Positions 8,005 through 16,212 of a stretch of DNA of 64,000 nt are shown one piece after another. A model generated the notes under the pieces. The model saw only the letters and a program-made list of their open reading frames with translations, was not told the DNA's origin and did no database searches. The first letter of the stretch is position 1, and each line of letters opens with the position of its first letter. Position numbers and translations under genes: made by a program. This DNA is from [Clostridium] viride DSM 6836 (GTDB taxonomy: Bacteria; Bacillota; Clostridia; Oscillospirales; Oscillospiraceae): positions 248,001 to 312,000 of the forward strand of contig JHZO01000004.1 of NCBI GenBank assembly GCA_000620945.1. The letters run 5' to 3'.

Positions 8005-11000
8005 TTAGATAAGTGAAAGACATTCTTGGTTGTTTTTAATCAGTAAATCGATTGCAATATGGCCCTCCACTGGTTTTCCATATAGATAGCCCTGTATCAG
8101 GTCACAATCGTGCTCTAATAGATATTGACGCTGCTCCTCTAATTCAACGCCTTCTGCTATGACAGAGTGTCCCATTTTGTGTGCCATAGAAATAATATCA
8201 CCTGTAATGGCGTTTTCTTGCGCACCTCTGGTCAAATCATTAATGAAATACCTATCAATTTTTAACGTGTCCACGTTTAATTCCCGCTCTCGGGCAAGCG
8301 AAGAATATCCAGTTCCAAAATCGTCGATGGCAATTTTAATTCCCAGTTGTTTGAGTCTTTCGATTTTTTCATTTATTTCGAAATAGTTGTCTGAGAACAC
8401 GGATTCTGTGAGTTCAATAATGAGGTTTCGAGGGTCAACGCCGGTTTCTGTAATGAGCTCTTCTAAGTCTGGCAGAAAAGTCTCGCTCAGAATTTGAATC
8501 GCAGATACGTTGAAGGAAATGGTAGTTCCATGGAAGCCTTCATGCATTAGGCATAAAGCAAAATCAAACACAAGACGCATGATTCTATATCCTAAATGGA
8601 TAATCATCTGTGATGATTCAGCAATTGGAATAAATTCGAGAGGGGAGACCACGCCTAGTTCTTTGGTATAGTAACGCGCGAGGGCCTCAAACCCCTTAAT
8701 TTGATTAGTTTTAGGATTAACTATAGGTTGATAAAGCATTACTAACGAAGTATCGTTTTCATTGTTCATGGTTTCCGATAGCAAGTTACTGATTGCAATC
8801 TCCCTTAGCTGCTTTTCTTCCATCTCTTTGGTAAAGAAGGAAGAGCTGAAGCGAGAATGCTCCTGTTTATAGTCAGATGCTATTTCTGCTCGTTTAAGGA
8901 TGCTTTCGGAATCTGCAACTTCATCCGAATCAATTTCAAGGATTCCTATACTGAAGCAAACTGTTTTGAGGGTAATAGAAGTATCTAACGATTCGACCAT
9001 CTGTTCATATAGATCGATCAGTTCCTGTTTGTTTTGATAGTCAGGAATATAAAAAAGGAAGCGGTCGATTGAGATGTGAAAAAGCAAAGCGAAGTCTGAT
9101 GTAATGCGCTTTAAATAGTTGGAGATGTCCTGAATCAACTGATCCCCAAACGGATAGCCATAAATTCTATTTAAATAGCTGAACTTTCTAATATTAACTA
9201 TAATAATAGCTCTGTTTGAGGTTGTCTCATTCGTGTTCAACCTTGAAAATGTTTCTTGGAACGATCTCAAATTTAACAATCCAGTAAGGGAGTTGTGGTT
9301 TGCAATAAATTTAAGGTTGTTTTCATAATTCTTGCGCTCTGTTATATCAAGAATAATACCTTCAAGGGCAACAACGTTCCCATCTTCATCAAATATACCT
9401 TGGCCCTGTTCCCACACCCATTTCCAATCGCCCGACGCTGTAATGATCTCATACTCTTCTTTTAATTTTGTGTGAGTCTTTAATACTTCCTCCCATTTTT
9501 TCCACAAGTGTTCTTGATAGTGTGGGACAATTAAATTGTTGAATGACATTACCTTGTTGTTGACTAACGCTTCCGGTTCATATCCAGTTAACTCCAGACA
9601 TCCATTGGAAGCATATAGCATGGACCAATTCCGATCATGGTTGCACCGATAAGTCATCCCTGGTAAGTTTTCAAGCAAGACTCTCTTACTGCGCTCGCTT
9701 TCGCGAAGGTTGGATATTGCAATGGTTTGATCAGTGATATCAATGCCAGATAATAACACTTGTTTTACCATGCCTGTCGCATCTTTTATTCCTGCAATAC
9801 GCCAAAAGATGATACGTTCGTTAGTTTGCTCAGTCATTAGTGAAGTTTCGAGATCTATAGTGTCTTCGCAGGATTCTGCAAATTTAGTTTCAAGTGTTTC
9901 TGTGAGGTTTCGGCGATCTTTTTCTGGAACGAAGGATTCGATCCAATCTTTACCGATTATCATTTCTTTTGAGTAGCCGAGTCTTTTACAGCCTTCCTTA
10001 TTAATCAGACTGACTTTCATGTTAGCATCAAGAACAATGAATATAACGGGAGAATTATCAATATAAAGCTGAGATTTATTGCGCTCTGCTTCCAATGCAA
10101 ATTCACTTGCTTTTCTTTTAGAAATGTCTCTACTTATTCCTTGGAACCCAATTGGGTTTCCATTGGTATCTCTTAAAAATGACATATGGATAGATAACCA
10201 AACGAGAGATCCATCAATCTTATAGTGTTCTAGTTCAACAACTCTGGTCCGCTTTGGATTCGACGTAGGATCTTTATCTAATTGAAGCTCTTCCTCAAGG
10301 ATTGATTTTATCTTTTTTACCGCTTCAGGAGGAAACTTATCTTCAATGGAACGCTTCATATAATGAATCGGTGTTTCGCCTAATATTCTTTCGACCGACT
10401 GGCTCACAAAAGTGGTATTCAAGTTCAGATCCGTCAACCAAACAATATCAGATATATTTTCTGTAATTCTGCGGTACTCCTCTTCATTTTTCTTTATAGT
10501 ATCCTGTAATTGTCGCCGTTCCTGTTGATGAATCAATAATATACTAAGTAGAAAAGAGACCACAGGGAATATTAGCATCACTGGTAAGAAAATAATGCGG
10601 ATGACTGCTAGTCCATTTGGTTCTGGTAGCAATAGCATGTTGAGAATCATAACGATGTGAACGGTAAAGCTCATGAAATATACAGAAACCCAACGTGCCA
10701 CTTGTTTTGTTGGGTAAAACCACTTTCTCCAAACCAAACCGACTATTGCACTGGATACGATTGTGGCGACACCGGCAAGAGCCCCTGCACCACCCATCAG
10801 CACCCGAAATATTACAGCAACACCAGCAGCAATACTTGCCGGGACGAAACCAAACATTAGGGCTGTAATGCTGATTAATATACTGCGTGTGTCAAAGACA
10901 ATTCCATTTGTTAATGGATAGGGTAATGCCATTACTGCAATGCAAATTAAACCAATTAAAATACCATGAATTAATTGGCTGATTTGTTTATTTTTAATCT

Positions 11001-11091
11001 TTAAATAGAAACTTAAATCATAAACAATAAAAAGGCATAAAAGCCAAGAAGAGTTGTTTACTAAACCAAGCCAAAGATTATGTTGCACCAT
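8005..11091 (-). CDS. Membrane PAS-GGDEF-EAL protein, probable c-di-GMP phosphodiesterase
   Basis: A 1028-residue signalling protein. Residues 1-185 form a 5TM-LYT-type membrane sensor (LPYPLTNGIVFDTRS). Three PAS domains follow (about 205-330, 335-455, 460-590), then a GGDEF domain whose signature is degenerate (SIDRF), so cyclase activity is unlikely. The C-terminal EAL domain (about 765-1015) keeps its metal-binding and catalytic motifs: FEALARY, SFNVS, ELTES, DDFGTGYSS, KIDR, AEGVE, QGYLYGKP. It therefore probably cleaves c-di-GMP. I placed the start at 11091 because AGGAGGT lies 6 bases before this ATG; a longer start at 11112 lacks one. It is downstream of and cotranscribed with the cyclase gene. 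Confidence 0.9.
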   Translation of the reverse strand: MVQHNLWLGLVNNSSWLLCLFIVYDLSFYLKIKNKQISQLIHGILIGLICIAVMALPYPLTNGIVFDTRSILISITALMFGFVPASIAAGVAVIFRVLMGGAGALAGVATIVSSAIVGLVWRKWFYPTKQVARWVSVYFMSFTVHIVMILNMLLLPEPNGLAVIRIIFLPVMLIFPVVSFLLSILLIHQQERRQLQDTIKKNEEEYRRITENISDIVWLTDLNLNTTFVSQSVERILGETPIHYMKRSIEDKFPPEAVKKIKSILEEELQLDKDPTSNPKRTRVVELEHYKIDGSLVWLSIHMSFLRDTNGNPIGFQGISRDISKRKASEFALEAERNKSQLYIDNSPVIFIVLDANMKVSLINKEGCKRLGYSKEMIIGKDWIESFVPEKDRRNLTETLETKFAESCEDTIDLETSLMTEQTNERIIFWRIAGIKDATGMVKQVLLSGIDITDQTIAISNLRESERSKRVLLENLPGMTYRCNHDRNWSMLYASNGCLELTGYEPEALVNNKVMSFNNLIVPHYQEHLWKKWEEVLKTHTKLKEEYEIITASGDWKWVWEQGQGIFDEDGNVVALEGIILDITERKNYENNLKFIANHNSLTGLLNLRSFQETFSRLNTNETTSNRAIIIVNIRKFSYLNRIYGYPFGDQLIQDISNYLKRITSDFALLFHISIDRFLFYIPDYQNKQELIDLYEQMVESLDTSITLKTVCFSIGILEIDSDEVADSESILKRAEIASDYKQEHSRFSSSFFTKEMEEKQLREIAISNLLSETMNNENDTSLVMLYQPIVNPKTNQIKGFEALARYYTKELGVVSPLEFIPIAESSQMIIHLGYRIMRLVFDFALCLMHEGFHGTTISFNVSAIQILSETFLPDLEELITETGVDPRNLIIELTESVFSDNYFEINEKIERLKQLGIKIAIDDFGTGYSSLARERELNVDTLKIDRYFINDLTRGAQENAITGDIISMAHKMGHSVIAEGVELEEQRQYLLEHDCDLIQGYLYGKPVEGHIAIDLLIKNNQECLSLI

Positions 11092-11122
11092 GATAAACCT
11101 CCTGGCATACATAGGCCAAACA

Positions 11123-12271
11123 CTATAAGCAGGTTATCTTTTGTTTAGCTCTTTTATTTCGATACATTTCTTTGTCCGCTTCCTGCAAAAGTTGTTCAAG
11201 ACTGAACTCAGAACTATATTCAGCAACACCAACACTAACCGATATCTGGATGATCTGATTTTCGTTTACACTATACCCTGAATGACAAAATTCGTCATGC
11301 AAGCGTTTCGTAATAAAACTAGCCTGATCTTTTGATATATCGGGTAATATCACAACGAATTCGTCCCCTCCATAACGAAACACGAAATCTTTTTCTGTCA
11401 CGTTTAAACAAATTAAATTCGCCACCCTTTTTAAAACAAGGTCGCCTGTTCCGTGTCCATACGTGTCATTAATTTGCTTAAACTTATCGATATCAATCAA
11501 TAGAAGCGTGAATTTAATCTTTTTTGAGTGAAATAATTTTATCATCCTTTTAAAGGTTTCTTCGAAGGCTCTTCGATTGTGCAAGCCGGTCAAAAAGTCC
11601 TGATTTAAGCGCTCCATATGTCTATTGATGAAAAGCACAACAGAAATGGAAAGGGCACTTGCAATAATTGAAAATAAAAGTATTAACGCAGTATTGAGTT
11701 CTTGTAATGTTGCTATAATATAATCTCCTGAAAAATCTACACCAACCAAACCAATTACGTCGTTATTCTGAGTATCTTTAATAGGTGCAAATCCAGTGAT
11801 GTAAGTTCCCCATACAGGATCATGAATCAGCTTCGTTGCGGTAGGAGTACCATTTAAAAAAGCAGATACTTCTGGCTTGGAGACGCCATCTAGTGTTCCG
11901 ATTGGAGAAAAGGCTTCACTATTCGCTGGCTCGGAATCTAAGATATAGGCAATCGTATCTTCCGAAACAAATTTCTCAGTAAAAATAAAGTCTGCACCTG
12001 TTTTCGACTTTAACTCTTGAAAAACGGAAAGCATTTCTTGATAATACAAATGATCGAAATTCTTCTCTTTTTCGGCTAGGTTGTTTAGGGCTTTATATCG
12101 CTCAATATCTTGCTCTAAAAATGTTGCGATGGAGGTCGCAATATTTTTCGCTTCTTCTCCCGCCTCGATGATTATGATATGTTTCGTGCGATAATAAAAT
12201 AAGAGTAAGGGGCTAGAGACCACTAATATGATGAGAAGCACGGTCAGTATCTGATATTTATATTTCATCAT
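11123..12271 (-). CDS. Membrane diguanylate cyclase with extracytoplasmic sensor
   Basis: A 382-residue protein that would make c-di-GMP from two GTP. A membrane helix near the N-terminus (ILTVLLIILVVSSPLLLFYY) and a second one at about 190-212 enclose a Cache-like sensor region outside the cell. The GGDEF domain is complete: D-x-FK-x-IND-x-YGHGTGD, then RYGGDEFVVILPD. The usual inhibitory RxxD site five residues before GGDEF reads TEKD, so product feedback may be absent. ATG 12271 was chosen over GTG 12280; GGGTGG precedes it. It is the first gene of a two-gene operon, 31 bases ahead of the EAL protein, so synthesis and breakdown of the messenger are co-encoded. Confidence 0.92.
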   Translation of the reverse strand: MMKYKYQILTVLLIILVVSSPLLLFYYRTKHIIIIEAGEEAKNIATSIATFLEQDIERYKALNNLAEKEKNFDHLYYQEMLSVFQELKSKTGADFIFTEKFVSEDTIAYILDSEPANSEAFSPIGTLDGVSKPEVSAFLNGTPTATKLIHDPVWGTYITGFAPIKDTQNNDVIGLVGVDFSGDYIIATLQELNTALILLFSIIASALSISVVLFINRHMERLNQDFLTGLHNRRAFEETFKRMIKLFHSKKIKFTLLLIDIDKFKQINDTYGHGTGDLVLKRVANLICLNVTEKDFVFRYGGDEFVVILPDISKDQASFITKRLHDEFCHSGYSVNENQIIQISVSVGVAEYSSEFSLEQLLQEADKEMYRNKRAKQKITCL

Positions 12272-12374
12272 GGCTACCACCCACTCTACATAGTGTAAAT
12301 AAGCTCAAGTAATTTATCACTCTCTTTTATATTTCGACAATATATGAGTTTTTGTTAATAAGGATTGAAATAAT

Positions 12375-12420
12375 AATGAATGAAGGCAAACAACGAAACT
12401 GTTGTTTGCCTTCATTCATT
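12375..12420 (-). terminator. Long hairpin, probable terminator of the XRE gene
   Basis: A perfect 20-bp stem (arms 12375-12394 and 12401-12420, core GAAGGCAAACAAC) with a 6-base loop. It lies downstream of the minus-strand XRE gene and ends at the left edge of the ssrA-linked block. T-tracts are modest on both strands (ATTATTT on minus, CTGTTTTT on plus), so it may also work as a boundary structure. Confidence 0.6.
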
Positions 12421-12429
12421 TCTGTTTTT

Positions 12430-12462
12430 ACATGGTGGAGGGGAGCAAGCTTATGAATTCAC
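12430..12462. repeat. Copy of tmRNA 3'-end core and dispersed motif, copy 2
   Basis: ACATGGTGGAGG (12430-12441) is identical to 17080-17091, which spans the 3' end of ssrA. The motif continues GGAGCAAG-CTTAT-GAATTCAC, matching the dispersed motif at 7967-7996. It could be a remnant attachment site; no integrase is seen nearby. Confidence 0.45.
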
Positions 12463-12472
12463 GTAGACATAT

Positions 12473-12709
12473 TTAGTCGAGCAAATATTCATAATTAACG
12501 CGAAATACATGAGACAAGGCTTTTACTTCATAATCTGGTACGAAACGCGTCCCATTTTCAATGCGCAGGATGGTTAAGTCACTGAATTCGTATCCTTCCA
12601 GTTGTAGCATTTCTGCAAGTCCCTTTTGCGTAAGTCCTTTTTCTGTCCGTAGTTTTTTTACTTTGTCACCTATTATATTTTTCGACTTACCGTCCCAATA
12701 TATTTTCAT
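12473..12709 (-). CDS. XRE-family helix-turn-helix regulator
   Basis: A 78-residue single-domain DNA-binding protein. It shows the Cro/C1-type HTH: KVKKLRTEKGLTQKGLAEML for helices 1-2, then the recognition region SDLTILRIENGTR. This is the size of a phage-type or plasmid-type repressor. It is divergent from the small gene at 12815. The 105-base region between them contains two copies of CTTCTAAAGATGAA placed at the probable transcription starts of the two genes, so autoregulation and repression of the neighbour are likely (inference). AT-rich codon usage matches the island, not the surrounding core genes. Confidence 0.88.
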   Translation of the reverse strand: MKIYWDGKSKNIIGDKVKKLRTEKGLTQKGLAEMLQLEGYEFSDLTILRIENGTRFVPDYEVKALSHVFRVNYEYLLD

Positions 12710-12731
12710 ATCAATACACTGCCTTCGTATT

Positions 12732-12745
12732 CTTCTAAAGATGAA
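12732..12745. promoter_or_regulatory. Candidate XRE operator, copy 1
   Basis: CTTCTAAAGATGAA, with TTC and GAA half-sites 7 bases apart. It directly follows a minus-strand TATAAT (12746-12751), so it would overlap the start of XRE transcription. An identical 14-mer lies 53 bases away. Confidence 0.5.
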
Positions 12746-12753
12746 ATTATATA

Positions 12754-12782
12754 TTGATATTATCTTTTTAATGTGGTACTAT
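12754..12782 (+). promoter_or_regulatory. Promoter of the small divergent gene
   Basis: TTGATA, 17 bases, then TACTAT. Transcription would start near 12789, inside the second operator copy. Confidence 0.6.
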
Positions 12783-12784
12783 AC

Positions 12785-12798
12785 CTTCTAAAGATGAA
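12785..12798. promoter_or_regulatory. Candidate XRE operator, copy 2
   Basis: CTTCTAAAGATGAA, an exact repeat of 12732-12745, with CTTC and GAAG half-sites. It covers the predicted transcription start of the small gene, a position suited to repression. Confidence 0.5.
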
Positions 12799-12814
12799 GT
12801 TTTGGAGGGTTTTT

Positions 12815-12976
12815 ATGGATACTTATCAAACGATGTATTTTATTCTATTTAACGCTATTACCAACGCAATAGAAGCGCAAAGCAGGGGAAACTATGAAAT
12901 GCCTGTAAACATAATAATATCAGCTCAACAGAATTCAGAGGAGATTTTTGTTGAGTTAAATGAAGCGCCAAAATAA
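12815..12976 (+). CDS. Small acidic protein divergent from XRE regulator
   Basis: A 53-residue protein (MDTYQTMYFILFNAITNAIE...). The start at 12815 is preceded by TTGGAGGG at good spacing; the in-frame ATG at 12773 lies inside the promoter and is not credible. The pattern is amphipathic helical with no signal peptide. Similar tiny proteins of the type 'YxTLYxLLFNAxTDAL' are widespread in Clostridia without known function (recalled, not searched). It is followed at once by a terminator hairpin, so it is a one-gene transcript. With the divergent XRE gene it forms a two-gene, self-regulated-looking module. Confidence 0.65.
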   Translation: MDTYQTMYFILFNAITNAIEAQSRGNYEMPVNIIISAQQNSEEIFVELNEAPK

Positions 12977-12981
12977 AAAAG

Positions 12982-13024
12982 AAAGCCTTGAGGCCCGCAA
13001 ACAATGCGGCTCAAGGCGTTTTTC
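12982..13024 (+). terminator. Terminator hairpin A
   Basis: GCCTTGAGGCCCGCA and its partner TGCGGCTCAAGGC (12985-13017), followed by GTTTTT. It lies 5 bases after the stop of the small gene. The same hairpin recurs at 14856-14889 and, as the ssrA terminator, at 17011-17044. Confidence 0.85.
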
Positions 13025-13199
13025 ATTTTTCCCACTTTGGCTTTCGGTTCTCTTAAAAAACGGCAACTCACGCATGTAGCCTTGAATAAATTGTCAAATA
13101 ATGATATGAATTGTGATGTAATCAAAAACTGATAGGGTGATATGCTTATGATTCAACATTAAAAAGAGTTTCTTGTTCCCGATCCTTAACCGTCAAGCT
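12982..13199 (+). repeat. Direct repeat, copy A (terminator plus leader)
   Basis: About 218 bases repeated at 14853-15111. It begins with a terminator hairpin and ends with CCGATCCTTAACCGTCAAGC. Each copy lies upstream of a two-gene cassette of exported proteins. Copy B carries an extra ~40 bases after CTCTTAAAA, which contain a partial duplication of the neighbouring CACGCAT segment. Confidence 0.9.
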
Positions 13200-13217
13200 A
13201 AAGTATAATTAATTAAA

Positions 13218-13772
13218 ATGATAGGAGTTTGTATTCTGAAAAGTTCATTGAAAAAGTTAGCATCAATTATTTCGGTCTTAGCAATTTGCTTATGGTTAAC
13301 TCCCTCGGTGTTTGCTTCTGCTGCTGATTTGGAACCAAATTCTGTTGTAGGTCCTACACTAATGGCAATTGAGATTACCAACTATGACATTTTGAAAAAT
13401 AAAATGTTAGTAAGTACCGCTTACAAGAAATTTGATAGATATATTACAACTACTTGGGCAAAATCTCCGAATTATAATGTCTCAAAACAATACACAATTT
13501 CACTTTCTACAGAACCAATGCAAGGTACGTTCCTTGCTAATGTTGTCAAAAACTTTGGGTTTACAGCTTCAGTAACCTCGAGTGTGGCAACGGATATTTA
13601 CGCCGATCAGACAAGATACAGCAAACTCACGCTAGCAAAAGATGAAAGAAAATATTCTGTACAATTATATCACGTTACTGAATATGCTTCTGGCAGCAAA
13701 ACAGAAACATTTACGGGTTCAGGAAATGTTTATGAGCCCTTCGATACTTACTATGTCGTAATCTATCAATAA
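13218..13772 (+). CDS. Secreted protein of unknown function (cassette 1, gene 1)
   Basis: A protein of up to 184 residues with a signal peptide (LKKLASIISVLAICLWLTPS, cleaved near SVFASA). The mature part of about 150 residues is rich in Thr, Tyr and beta-strand-like segments, without cysteines or membrane segments. I recognise no family. The only ATG is at 13218, but AGGAG at 13223-13227 lies inside the reading frame. It would suit a rare CTG start at 13236, giving an N-terminus (M)KSSLKKLASII that looks more natural. The lipoprotein gene follows after 4 bases. It sits directly behind direct repeat A, as the toxin-44 gene sits behind repeat B. An exported effector is possible but unproven. 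Confidence 0.7.
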   Translation: MIGVCILKSSLKKLASIISVLAICLWLTPSVFASAADLEPNSVVGPTLMAIEITNYDILKNKMLVSTAYKKFDRYITTTWAKSPNYNVSKQYTISLSTEPMQGTFLANVVKNFGFTASVTSSVATDIYADQTRYSKLTLAKDERKYSVQLYHVTEYASGSKTETFTGSGNVYEPFDTYYVVIYQ

Positions 13773-13776
13773 ACTT

Positions 13777-14673
13777 ATGCGTTTACATTTAAATCGTGCG
13801 ATAACATGCATTTATTTCCTTGTGATAATAGGAAGCGTATCAGCGTGTACCCTTTCATCCAATAATAATGGAGATATATCACCAATTCATTTTTTAAGAG
13901 TACATGGAAGTATTAATTATTTTTGCAACAACCCAGAACAATCGAACAAATGCGCCATTTTCTTTATAACAAAAGGGAATCCTGATTTAAAGGAAGGGGC
14001 AGTCTCTTTAAGCTTTGATTCGAAGTATATTTCAGTACAAGATGCCGAAGCTTCAATCGTGCTATCTCAAAAAAAGTATACGCTTTGGAAACTGAGTTTC
14101 ATTACAAAAATATCTTCAGATGAAATTGAAGAGGATAGCATAACCGTAACTTCTGCAAATTTAAATGGAACAAGTTACAATGACTTGGGAGCTTTAAAAT
14201 TTCAAATTATCAAGGGAGAAAACTCTTTTGTTTCTCCTTTGGAATTAAGGTCTCATGCAGCAACCGCCATCGGATTAGGTCTGAAAGACTATTTTGCATC
14301 ATTCAGGAACAGTAATCCTAATCCACTGACAATTATCGGTGTAAATATACCTGGATACGAAGCAGCAGAGCTACAGTGTATGGTGTACGATGATCCTGGT
14401 GTCAATCAATCTGATGTTGAACCTACTCTAGTGGGTAAATATGATTTAAACAAAGAAAAAACTAAATTGACTTCAGGACAAATAGCAGAACTAAATGTGA
14501 ATTTATCAAATTGCTCTAAAACTAGTATCGATGTATATTACGTATCTCCCATAGTGAAATACGAAACAAACGGAAAAGATTATCAAATAGCGCTCCTCCC
14601 GTACATCTCCGGTGTGCAGATAACGGAGAAAGAACTATTCCAAATTGGTGAAAGCATCAATTGGTCAAACTAG
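13777..14673 (+). CDS. Lipoprotein of unknown function (cassette 1, gene 2)
   Basis: A 298-residue exported protein with a clear lipobox (GSVSAC, lipidated Cys24). The remainder is beta-rich and contains SHAATAIGLGLKDYFASFRN; no enzymatic motif is seen. It starts 4 bases after the stop of the secreted protein, and no separate Shine-Dalgarno is evident, so translational coupling is likely. Codon use is AT-rich like the rest of the island. By analogy with the following cassette it could be a membrane-anchored partner or immunity protein for gene 1, but this is speculation from gene order only. Confidence 0.7.
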   Translation: MRLHLNRAITCIYFLVIIGSVSACTLSSNNNGDISPIHFLRVHGSINYFCNNPEQSNKCAIFFITKGNPDLKEGAVSLSFDSKYISVQDAEASIVLSQKKYTLWKLSFITKISSDEIEEDSITVTSANLNGTSYNDLGALKFQIIKGENSFVSPLELRSHAATAIGLGLKDYFASFRNSNPNPLTIIGVNIPGYEAAELQCMVYDDPGVNQSDVEPTLVGKYDLNKEKTKLTSGQIAELNVNLSNCSKTSIDVYYVSPIVKYETNGKDYQIALLPYISGVQITEKELFQIGESINWSN

Positions 14674-15318
14674 CCCTGTCATGATAGACGGACGCCGTGC
14701 TACTTACATCAGGAATTCATGAAAACAAACGTTGTGCGGCGAAAGATTTCGCTTTGCCAAAGAAACGTAAACTGTCAAACAAGGAACGCCAAAACGGGTG
14801 CTTCCTGCAACGTTTTTGTTGGAGAATTTCAACAGCACAAGTAAAAACGAGAAAAGCCTTGAGGCCCGCAAATGAATGCGGCTCAAGGCTTTTCTCAATT
14901 TTCCCACTTTGGCTTTCGGTTCTCTTAAAAACCAATTATTTTACATGAACTGTTCAATTCACGCATAAAAAACGGCAACTCACGCATGTAGCCTAGAATA
15001 AATTGTCAAATAATGATATGAATTGTGATGTAATCAAAAACTGATGGGGGGATATGCTTATGATTCAACATTAAAAAGAGTTTCTTGTTCCCGATCCTTA
15101 ACCGTCAAGCTTAGTAAGGGGGCGAAGTTATGAATTCTGGCTAAAGCAAGATAAAAGGACTATTAAATCAGATGAGGTGGCCTCTTGCAGACTACCGCCC
15201 GCCATATAAAGTTTTCGAGGCCTTCTTTGACAAGGTTTGCGCTGCCTAAGAGACTCCTCATTCCACCAATGGTCCAGATTTCAACTATGCAAATTTTAAT
15301 TTATTAGAGGATTTTCCT
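14674..15318. other. 645-base non-coding interval
   Basis: No credible gene. It holds a short inverted repeat near 14736-14758 (GGCGAAAG / CTTTGCC), direct repeat B with its terminator, a partial copy of the dispersed motif (about 15118-15136, ending ATGAATTC) and about 180 bases of leader before the toxin gene. TTGACA at 15227-15232 has no good -10 partner, so the toxin promoter is not resolved. Confidence 0.7.
14853..15111 (+). repeat. Direct repeat, copy B
   Basis: Second copy of 12982-13199, nearly identical outside a ~40-base insertion at about 14931-14970. Its terminator hairpin (14856-14889, then CTTTTCTC) probably ends the cassette 1 transcript. The rest leads to the toxin-44-like gene. 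Confidence 0.9.
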
Positions 15319-16212
15319 ATGAAAAAGCTATTAACCCTTGGGATGGCAGTTGCCGTCCTTGCAAACATGCTCATAATGGCATCAGCAGCCCATGTTGAGA
15401 CTGCGGCTGACGCTTTGCTTACAGCTGATTCTGTCCCGAAGTACATAGAGACTATGCCTATTGATGTAGCCCCTGCTAGCGAAGAAAAGGTGGCTCTTAT
15501 TTCTTCAATGAAAAGCAATAGAGTTTTAACCGTCACCAAAGATGGGTGCTTTTACATTTCCGATTCAATTTCAGATTTAACTGATGATGACAATTTGATT
15601 GCAGATGTCCGTAGTGACTATGAATTTGCCAATCAAGCAATTGCGGACGGCATCCTTGCTATCGACAAATCGTCACTTGAACTCTATAATCTTGAACTAA
15701 CAAAATCTTCACTTAGTAAAATGAAAGCAAATGCGGTAAAAAGGCAAGAGTATCAAATTCAAAATAGCATGATGGCATATGCTACTCACTGCTCTAATCC
15801 CAGCCTTTATTTATCCGGAATGGTTGTCAGCAATAGAGCCACAATTACAAGATACTACAATGAGATGGTTGAATTAGAATATACCAATCCTTCCATTTCG
15901 CCTGGTTGGGCTACTACTATGTTTTGGGTTGGAAAAGTTCAAGCAGGCGGTCCTTGGGATTACAAGCTTATAAAGAATCTTGGCCCTTGGGATAAGGTAT
16001 ACTGTTGTACCTACGGATACAGAGACACAAAGGTAAATCAACATAGAAATGCTGAATTTATTGGAAACTATAACTATGGATATACTGGCAGAGACCTTTT
16101 TTCGCTTTACATTTTAAAGAAAGGTAGCGACGCTGCCGCTGGTAAGATATGGGTGGCAGACGTAGACGATTATCCTGCCATCGAAGAAGGTTACTACGAT
16201 GCTGGCAGGTAA
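15319..16212 (+). CDS. Sec-exported polymorphic toxin type 44-like protein
   Basis: A 297-residue protein with a signal peptide (MKKLLTLGMAVAVLANMLI, cleaved near SAAHV). The C-terminal 100 residues match hallmarks I recall for the Ntox44 ('bacterial toxin 44') domain: GG-x-WDYK at 211-216, GNYNYGYTG at 249-257, and DDYP-x4-GY at 283-292. In other bacteria this domain is the C-terminal warhead of polymorphic toxins; its activity is not settled. The middle region (about 60-190) is not recognised. AGAGG precedes the start. The last 14 bases overlap the next gene, which encodes a membrane protein: the usual toxin-then-immunity order. The compact size and signal peptide suggest Sec export rather than type VI or VII secretion. 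Confidence 0.75.
   Translation: MKKLLTLGMAVAVLANMLIMASAAHVETAADALLTADSVPKYIETMPIDVAPASEEKVALISSMKSNRVLTVTKDGCFYISDSISDLTDDDNLIADVRSDYEFANQAIADGILAIDKSSLELYNLELTKSSLSKMKANAVKRQEYQIQNSMMAYATHCSNPSLYLSGMVVSNRATITRYYNEMVELEYTNPSISPGWATTMFWVGKVQAGGPWDYKLIKNLGPWDKVYCCTYGYRDTKVNQHRNAEFIGNYNYGYTGRDLFSLYILKKGSDAAAGKIWVADVDDYPAIEEGYYDAGR

Noticed and set aside
14697-14948. Short frames on both strands in the cassette intergenic region
   Set aside because: They lie on hairpins and repeat B and lack ribosome-binding sites and plausible composition.
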